The notes below the pieces were generated by a model, which was not told where the DNA came from, searched no databases, and saw only the letters and a list, made by a program, of their open reading frames with translations. From Ichthyophonus hoferi (taxonomy: Eukaryota > Opisthokonta > Ichthyosporea > Ichthyophonida > Ichthyophonidae), in assembly GCA_002751075.1 (NCBI GenBank), contig NAOQ01000456.1, forward strand, positions 13,925 through 30,851: a DNA stretch of 16,927 bases, in the 5' to 3' direction. Below, one piece after another: positions 16,901-16,927 of this stretch (the stretch's first letter is position 1; every line of letters begins with the position of its first letter). The position numbers were made by a program, and so were the translations under genes.

Positions 16901-16910
16901 TGCTGACGTA
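2121..16910 (-). CDS. RPB2 (POLR2B): RNA polymerase II second-largest subunit (RPB2), 30 exons, 5' end missing
   Basis: This is the catalytic beta-like subunit of nuclear RNA polymerase II. It pairs with RPB1 to form the cleft and active centre for mRNA synthesis. Exons in transcript order (high to low coordinate): 16910-16786, 16476-16413, 16058-15948, 15702-15539, 15202-15094, 14288-14182, 13628-13546, 13336-13251, 12313-12213, 11713-11636, 11123-11005, 10729-10641, 10345-10220, 9536-9373, 8916-8815, 8588-8422, 7678-7599, 7327-7146, 6870-6716, 6578-6529, 6009-5902, 5734-5468, 5048-4902, 4475-4365, 4085-3997, 3778-3710, 3435-3379, 3061-2974, 2768-2626, 2279-2121. They total 3500 nt, about 1165 residues and a TAA stop, with split codons closing at every junction. 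All 29 introns are GT-AG. Diagnostic motifs: GYNQEDS (metal-binding acidic pair), [39 protein letters not shown], and a C-terminal CX2CX14CX2C zinc site. POLR2B is chosen over RPA2 or RPC2 because the sequence follows human and yeast RPB2 throughout. The start codon and about 40 residues lie off the right edge. Confidence 0.97.
2280..2625 (-). other. Intron 29 of RPB2
   Basis: A GT-AG intron of 346 nt. It holds a (GTAT)n run at 2319-2350 and an A/G-rich stretch near 2475-2510. No gene is seen in it. Confidence 0.85.
2626..2768 (-). CDS. RPB2 (POLR2B): RPB2 exon 29 (clamp, zinc-binding site)
   Basis: It encodes [20 protein letters not shown], then [20 protein letters not shown] and SCKNKTE. 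The four cysteines form CX2CX14CX2C, the RPB2 C-terminal zinc site, with the same spacing as human. The acceptor is CTACTAG and the donor GAG|GTATGT, phase 0. Confidence 0.95.
2974..3061 (-). CDS. RPB2 (POLR2B): RPB2 exon 28 (anchor)
   Basis: It encodes [20 protein letters not shown] and MERDCMISH. The [24 protein letters not shown] core is diagnostic. CMIAHG is more usual where CMISHG occurs here. The acceptor is GTCTTTAG and the donor G|GTATGT. Confidence 0.95.
3062..3378 (-). other. Intron 27 of RPB2
   Basis: A GT-AG intron of 317 nt, almost wholly degenerate TATAGTA/AATAC words, including an (AATAC)n core at 3151-3180. No gene is seen. Confidence 0.85.
3379..3435 (-). CDS. RPB2 (POLR2B): RPB2 exon 27 (anchor)
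   Basis: This 57-nt exon encodes [19 protein letters not shown], almost identical to human, differing only at the Ile of GPIQ. The acceptor is CTCTACAG and the donor CAG|GTATGT, phase 0. Confidence 0.95.
3542..3603. repeat. (AAT)n/(AAAT)n microsatellite
   Basis: About 60 bases alternate AAT and AAAT units in intron 26. It is a simple repeat, probably variable in length between individuals. Confidence 0.9.
3710..3778 (-). CDS. RPB2 (POLR2B): RPB2 exon 26 (hybrid-binding, second half)
   Basis: It encodes [20 protein letters not shown] and YYQ. Family members usually read Y(N)G(H/F)TG(R/K)K and (F/L)GPTYYQ. Here Asn is replaced by Cys, and GPTYYQ reads TPCYYQ. The acceptor is GGTAG and the donor CAG|GTTAGT, phase 0. 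Confidence 0.93.
3997..4085 (-). CDS. RPB2 (POLR2B): RPB2 exon 25 (hybrid-binding, second half)
   Basis: It encodes [20 protein letters not shown] and [15 protein letters not shown] and YGYHLRGNE match human RPB2. The acceptor is GTCTAG and the donor GAG|GTAGGT, phase 0. Confidence 0.94.
4136..4335. repeat. Degenerate TATAC/TACAT-rich repeat in intron 24
   Basis: About 200 bases are made almost only of words such as TATACTATA, TACATTA and TATCATA. It resembles the low-complexity sequence filling many other introns of this gene. Confidence 0.7.
4365..4475 (-). CDS. RPB2 (POLR2B): RPB2 exon 24 (hybrid-binding, second half)
   Basis: It encodes [20 protein letters not shown], then [26 protein letters not shown](I/V)GH is a universal RPB2 motif. 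The acceptor is a good tract, TTTCCCCACAG, and the donor is G|GTGTGT. Confidence 0.96.
4476..4901 (-). other. Intron 23 of RPB2
   Basis: A GT-AG intron of 426 nt. It is AT-rich with several CCAAT/ATTGG words and no coding or RNA gene that I can see. Confidence 0.85.
4902..5048 (-). CDS. RPB2 (POLR2B): RPB2 exon 23 (hybrid-binding, second half)
   Basis: It encodes [20 protein letters not shown], then [20 protein letters not shown] and EDMPFTAE. The lysines of GDKF and GQKG are equivalent to yeast K979 and K987 (from memory), which line the RNA-DNA hybrid path. The acceptor is TTTTCAG and the donor G|GTAGGT. Confidence 0.96.
5049..5467 (-). other. Intron 22 of RPB2
   Basis: A GT-AG intron of 419 nt. 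Right after the 5' splice site it carries the G-rich tract listed separately. It also has an (AAAAT)n run at 5351-5369. Confidence 0.85.
5406..5456 (-). promoter_or_regulatory. G-rich TAGGG/TGGGG array just inside a 5' splice site
   Basis: On the RNA strand, about 11 nt after GTAAGT, there are six GGG or GGGG runs with short TA/T spacers plus several GG runs. G-runs near 5' splice sites are known intronic splicing enhancers in animals, and the pattern could fold as a G-quadruplex. Both roles are inferred here. Confidence 0.45.
5468..5734 (-). CDS. RPB2 (POLR2B): RPB2 exon 22 (wall/flap), largest exon
   Basis: This 267-nt exon encodes [20 protein letters not shown], then [55 protein letters not shown] and IIDSVMLT. 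KLDDDGxIAPGxRVSG is diagnostic. The usual VIIGKT is VIVGMT here. The acceptor is TTTGCAG and the donor G|GTAAGT, followed at once by a G-rich tract. Confidence 0.95.
5902..6009 (-). CDS. RPB2 (POLR2B): RPB2 exon 21 (active-site acidic pair, wall start)
   Basis: With the split Gly it encodes [20 protein letters not shown], then [16 protein letters not shown]. The Glu-Asp of NQEDS is the RPB2 pair near catalytic metal B (yeast E836/D837 from memory). The acceptor is GCCCCCAG and the donor T|GTAGGT. The split codon TTG encodes Leu. Confidence 0.95.
6010..6528 (-). other. Intron 20 of RPB2, with a stem-loop
   Basis: A GT-AG intron of 519 nt. It contains a perfect 12-bp inverted repeat (6139-6150 with 6167-6178) and a 12-bp palindrome, GTCTATATAGAC, at 6196-6207. 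No coding sequence is seen. Confidence 0.85.
6139..6178. repeat. Perfect 12-bp inverted repeat, 16-nt loop
   Basis: CTATATATGGAA pairs with TTCCATATATAG. It would form a hairpin in the intron 20 RNA. No target-site duplication or further element structure was visible around it. Confidence 0.8.
6529..6578 (-). CDS. RPB2 (POLR2B): RPB2 exon 20 (hybrid-binding), smallest exon
   Basis: This 50-nt exon encodes [16 protein letters not shown], matching human ELPAGINSIVAIASYT. The first base completes Arg (CG|T) and the last starts Gly (G|GC). The acceptor is CTATTCAG and the donor G|GTATGG. A near-identical ATTCAG|TGAGC lies 43 nt upstream in the intron. Confidence 0.94.
6716..6870 (-). CDS. RPB2 (POLR2B): RPB2 exon 19 (hybrid-binding)
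   Basis: It encodes [20 protein letters not shown], then [20 protein letters not shown] and [11 protein letters not shown]. The Arg of SPRNTY is equivalent to yeast R766, which contacts the NTP (known role, numbering from memory). The acceptor is CATACAG and the donor CG|GTACGT. Confidence 0.96.
7146..7327 (-). CDS. RPB2 (POLR2B): RPB2 exon 18 (external 2 to hybrid-binding)
   Basis: It encodes [20 protein letters not shown], a variable [13 protein letters not shown] linker, then [20 protein letters not shown] and PFPDHNQ. [25 protein letters not shown] is diagnostic. The acceptor is AAACAG and the donor CAG|GTAAGC, phase 0. Confidence 0.95.
7599..7678 (-). CDS. RPB2 (POLR2B): RPB2 exon 17 (external 2)
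   Basis: It encodes [20 protein letters not shown] and WDDLLR, aligning with the human [20 protein letters not shown] region. The acceptor is CCCTACAG and the donor A|GTATGA. The split codon AGT encodes Ser. This is one of the less conserved exons, but both junctions keep the frame. Confidence 0.9.
7679..8421 (-). other. Intron 16 of RPB2
   Basis: A GT-AG intron of 743 nt. It has a (GATA)n run at 7725-7741, TA-rich sequence and CCAAT words near 8188 and 8221. A 74-codon open frame at 7936-8160 (minus) resembles nothing known. Confidence 0.85.
8422..8588 (-). CDS. RPB2 (POLR2B): RPB2 exon 16 (external 1)
   Basis: It encodes [20 protein letters not shown], then [18 protein letters not shown] and [15 protein letters not shown]. 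DIREREx-RI-TD-GRICRPL is strongly conserved. The acidic, Gly/Ser-rich end replaces the KQKLLLKK stretch of the human protein, a region that varies between species. The acceptor is ACCATAG and the donor GG|GTACGT. Confidence 0.93.
8815..8916 (-). CDS. RPB2 (POLR2B): RPB2 exon 15 (external 1)
   Basis: It encodes [20 protein letters not shown], then [14 protein letters not shown], matching human WSMENLEEISP and FVNGCWVGIHKDP. The acceptor is TTCTGTAG and the donor AAG|GTATGT, phase 0. Confidence 0.94.
8917..9372 (-). other. Intron 14 of RPB2
   Basis: A GT-AG intron of 456 nt. It holds a T-rich stretch (plus strand) at about 9183-9300 with a 9-bp inverted repeat, GTTAGAAAA/TTTTCTAAC, at 9197-9205 and 9224-9232. 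No gene is seen. Confidence 0.85.
9373..9536 (-). CDS. RPB2 (POLR2B): RPB2 exon 14 (fork)
   Basis: It encodes [20 protein letters not shown], then [20 protein letters not shown] and [18 protein letters not shown] is one of the best conserved RPB2 motifs. Residues equivalent to yeast R512 and E529 (numbering from memory) are present. The acceptor is TTTATAG and the donor GAG|GTAGTA, phase 0. Confidence 0.95.
9537..10219 (-). other. Intron 13 of RPB2
   Basis: A GT-AG intron of 683 nt, AT-rich, with scattered CCAAT/ATTGG words and TAATA/ATATT tracts. I see no coding sequence, RNA gene or clear repeat. Confidence 0.85.
10220..10345 (-). CDS. RPB2 (POLR2B): RPB2 exon 13 (fork start, fork loop 2)
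   Basis: It encodes [20 protein letters not shown], then [20 protein letters not shown] and G. The GVSQVLNR and STLSHLRR blocks are diagnostic. The end of the exon is fork loop 2 and reads PIERGGK across the junction, where human and yeast have PIGRDGK. The acceptor is CTCTGTAG and the donor G|GTAGGT. Confidence 0.94.
10549..10632. repeat. (CATA)n-type microsatellite
   Basis: Imperfect CATA, CACA and TACATA repeats in intron 12, next to the 5' splice site of exon 12 on the minus strand. Confidence 0.85.
10641..10729 (-). CDS. RPB2 (POLR2B): RPB2 exon 12
   Basis: It encodes [20 protein letters not shown] and NGLKYSLAT, matching human [14 protein letters not shown] and [14 protein letters not shown]. 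The acceptor is CATATTAG and the donor G|GTAGGT. The split Gly codon GGT opens the next exon. Confidence 0.94.
10786..10940. repeat. 25-bp tandem repeat array
   Basis: About six head-to-tail units of 25 bp (consensus TACCCTATCATACCATACTAT plus ATAA). Units at 10816-10840, 10841-10865 and 10866-10890 are identical and the flanking units are degenerate. A (CA)n(TA)n run at about 10949-10982 follows. It fills most of intron 11. Confidence 0.9.
11005..11123 (-). CDS. RPB2 (POLR2B): RPB2 exon 11 (protrusion, second part)
   Basis: It encodes [20 protein letters not shown], then [19 protein letters not shown]. The DDRDHxGNKRxDLAG block is a universal RPB2 signature. The acceptor is TGTGTAG and the donor AA|GTACGT. 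The split codon AA|G encodes Lys. Confidence 0.94.
11124..11635 (-). other. Intron 10 of RPB2
   Basis: A GT-AG intron of 512 nt with TATAGT-rich and AT-rich sequence. No gene is seen. Confidence 0.85.
11636..11713 (-). CDS. RPB2 (POLR2B): RPB2 exon 10 (protrusion, second part)
   Basis: It encodes [20 protein letters not shown] followed by ALGRRE, nearly identical to human [20 protein letters not shown]. The acceptor TGTCCAG has a weak pyrimidine tract, and the donor is GAG|GTAGGG, phase 0. A decayed tandem copy lies just upstream at about 11813-11905. Confidence 0.94.
11813..11905 (-). pseudogene. Decayed tandem copy of RPB2 exon 10 (5' part plus acceptor)
   Basis: On the minus strand, after CCCAG at 11862, the sequence encodes [14 protein letters not shown] then LLD, against [20 protein letters not shown] in the real exon at 11713. 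There are about 7 mismatches in the first 42 nt, then a clean in-frame loss of three codons. Similarity continues into the upstream intron (TACTTATCAA and ACCAATG.CCAG blocks). It lacks the ALGRRE end and its donor, so it cannot replace exon 10. From 11861 the frame stays open and stops inside the true exon near 11706. Confidence 0.8.
11940..12000 (-). pseudogene. Possible third, heavily decayed exon-10 copy
   Basis: In plus orientation, TTTAAAATATTAAATTCCAA then TAGGATCATATTTT parallels the TTTAAAATTTTAACATCCAA then TAGAATCATATAG block beside the clearer copy. GTTGGGCCAATAAGTATTA follows, resembling the acceptor side. The coding part is largely lost. The match is weak and based on short words. 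Confidence 0.4.
12213..12313 (-). CDS. RPB2 (POLR2B): RPB2 exon 9 (lobe)
   Basis: It encodes [20 protein letters not shown], then [13 protein letters not shown], matching human [20 protein letters not shown]. The acceptor is TATTCAG and the donor GAG|GTTAGT, phase 0. Confidence 0.94.
12314..13250 (-). other. Intron 8 of RPB2, the longest
   Basis: A GT-AG intron of 937 nt. It is AT-rich with scattered ATTGG/CCAAT words and a (CAAA)n run at 13090-13108. A short GC-rich patch at about 13184-13228 includes CACGTG and the palindrome ACCCGCGGGT. No coding region is visible. Confidence 0.85.
13251..13336 (-). CDS. RPB2 (POLR2B): RPB2 exon 8 (lobe)
   Basis: It encodes [20 protein letters not shown] and KDVALDFI, corresponding to human [20 protein letters not shown]. 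The acceptor is CCAATAG and the donor G|GTTAGT. The split codon GGT encodes Gly. Confidence 0.93.
13416..13457. repeat. Intron 7 member of a dispersed intronic repeat
   Basis: CACCTACTACGCTATGTAAC and the following ATATATTATACTATATA resemble 14569-14610 in intron 5 (CGCCTACTATACTATGTAAC with ATATATTATGCTATATA). A second partial match lies at about 13498-13525. Confidence 0.6.
13546..13628 (-). CDS. RPB2 (POLR2B): RPB2 exon 7 (lobe)
   Basis: It encodes [20 protein letters not shown] and EHIIYDC, matching human [27 protein letters not shown]. The acceptor is CTATTAG and the donor AG|GTCAGT. The split codon AG|T encodes Ser. Confidence 0.93.
13629..14181 (-). other. Intron 6 of RPB2
   Basis: A GT-AG intron of 553 nt, AT-rich, with a tract of TATAGTA words next to exon 6. 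No gene is seen. Confidence 0.85.
14182..14288 (-). CDS. RPB2 (POLR2B): RPB2 exon 6 (lobe)
   Basis: It encodes [20 protein letters not shown], then [15 protein letters not shown], aligning with human WVSMLARGGQGAKK and IGQRIVATLPYIKQ. The acceptor is GATTAG and the donor CAG|GTATAA, phase 0. A decayed copy of its 5' portion lies upstream in the preceding intron, near 14443-14476. Confidence 0.92.
14429..14530 (-). pseudogene. Decayed copy of RPB2 exon 6 (5' part) and upstream intron
   Basis: Positions 14443-14476 match the start of exon 6 (14255-14288) at 31 of 34 bases. On the minus strand the copy reads [12 protein letters not shown] then RGG, against [15 protein letters not shown]. Two of the three base changes are silent. 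The acceptor AG of the real exon is GT in the copy, so it is not expected to be spliced in. Weaker similarity continues into the upstream intron (CAGTTAG, TTTCTCTC words). Confidence 0.8.
14569..14610. repeat. Intron 5 member of the same intronic repeat
   Basis: This is the counterpart of 13416-13457, with a few mismatches and a small gap. The words are AT-rich, so chance similarity is not fully excluded. Confidence 0.6.
15094..15202 (-). CDS. RPB2 (POLR2B): RPB2 exon 5 (protrusion to lobe)
   Basis: It encodes [19 protein letters not shown], then [16 protein letters not shown], matching human [20 protein letters not shown] and YAYTGECRSCLE. The acceptor is CCCTAG and the donor G|GTAGGC. The split codon with the next exon is GGT (Gly). 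Confidence 0.93.
15203..15538 (-). other. Intron 4 of RPB2
   Basis: A GT-AG intron of 336 nt, AT-rich, with a repeated ACATTCCAGT word at about 15411-15430. No gene is seen. Confidence 0.85.
15539..15702 (-). CDS. RPB2 (POLR2B): RPB2 exon 4 (protrusion)
   Basis: It encodes [20 protein letters not shown], then [20 protein letters not shown] and [11 protein letters not shown]. The GK-PIMLRS and [16 protein letters not shown] blocks are hallmarks of RPB2. The acceptor is ACTACAG and the donor AAG|GTAAAA, phase 0. An internal GGTAAAGTACC at about 15660-15670 looks like a donor, but reading through it is in frame and matches the family. Confidence 0.93.
15948..16058 (-). CDS. RPB2 (POLR2B): RPB2 exon 3 (protrusion)
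   Basis: It encodes [20 protein letters not shown] and then [16 protein letters not shown], aligning with human [20 protein letters not shown]. The acceptor is the end of a C-rich repeat, CCCTACCCTAG. The donor G|GTATGT leaves one base that forms Glu with the next exon. Confidence 0.93.
16059..16412 (-). other. Intron 2 of RPB2
   Basis: A GT-AG intron of 354 nt. It begins (transcript sense) near a (GTAT)n-like run at 16317-16362 and ends in the C-rich CCCCTA array that makes the acceptor. Confidence 0.85.
16060..16086. repeat. (TAGGGG)n / (CCCCTA)n short array forming a 3' splice site
   Basis: Four hexamer-like units read CCCCTA on the transcribed strand and run directly into CCCTAG|, the acceptor of exon 3. 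It is telomere-like in form but only about 27 bp long. Confidence 0.8.
16413..16476 (-). CDS. RPB2 (POLR2B): RPB2 exon 2 (protrusion)
   Basis: A 64-nt exon encoding [21 protein letters not shown], equivalent to human PRYLLKFEQIYLSKPT. The acceptor is CTATACAG and the donor G|GTATAT. The last base joins CC of the next exon to make Ala. Confidence 0.93.
16477..16785 (-). other. Intron 1 of those visible in RPB2
   Basis: A GT-AG intron of 309 nt with CATA/CACA-type repeats near 16510-16550 and an (AAAT)n-like run at about 16617-16635. No gene is seen. Confidence 0.85.
16786..16910 (-). CDS. RPB2 (POLR2B): RPB2 exon 1 of those visible (protrusion start)
   Basis: It encodes [10 protein letters not shown] followed by an acidic stretch and PPLDLQAE, matching human RPB2 from about residue 41. 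The 3' splice site is a strong tract, CCCTTTCTCAG. The first two bases (TA) finish a codon begun in an upstream exon, probably Val (G|TA), so the true first exon lies outside the window. The donor is CCG|GTATAC, phase 0. Confidence 0.93.
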
Positions 16911-16927
16911 CTGAGAAAGGGCAAGAA

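Noticed and set aside
1-16927. tRNA or snoRNA genes within introns or the flank
   Set aside because: No convincing B-box or paired C/D boxes were found by eye on either strand. A covariance-model search would be needed to exclude them.

Overview
The window is an AT-rich piece of a nuclear eukaryotic genome. It is filled by one intron-rich gene on the minus strand, the second-largest subunit of RNA polymerase II (RPB2/POLR2B). I rebuilt 30 exons by eye. Each joins to the next in frame through a GT-AG intron. Together they give about 1165 residues, starting near residue 41 of the human protein and running to a TAA stop at 2121-2123. The first ~40 residues and the promoter lie beyond the right edge.  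Organism: intron density (29 introns in about 14.8 kb), GT-AG splicing, AT-rich introns full of degenerate simple repeats, and a lack of bacterial features all indicate a eukaryote. From memory, the protein mixes states seen in plant, stramenopile, fungal and animal RPB2 and is not close enough to animal RPB2 to call this an animal. I suspect a protist or other early-branching lineage, but the sequence alone does not settle it.  Layout: 1-2120 is the 3' flank (3' UTR plus intergenic) with no convincing gene. 2121-3435 encodes the clamp and anchor, 3710-5048 the second half of the hybrid-binding domain, 5468-6009 the wall and active-site start, 6529-7327 the first half of the hybrid-binding domain and external 2, 7599-8916 the external domains, 9373-10345 the fork, 10641-11713 the second part of the protrusion, 12213-14288 the lobe, and 15094-16910 the protrusion. 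The main catalytic and nucleic-acid-binding residues are present, so the gene looks functional.  Most notable: two introns hold decayed, same-strand copies of the start of the exon that follows them (exons 6 and 10), which suggests local exon-scale tandem duplication. G-rich TAGGG-type tracts lie just after one 5' splice site and in the 3' UTR, and a C-rich (CCCCTA)n tract forms another 3' splice site. Fork loop 2 carries ERGGK where GRDGK/GREGK is usual, and the C-terminus has an unusual Met/Gly/Pro tail. No separate new biological system was found.
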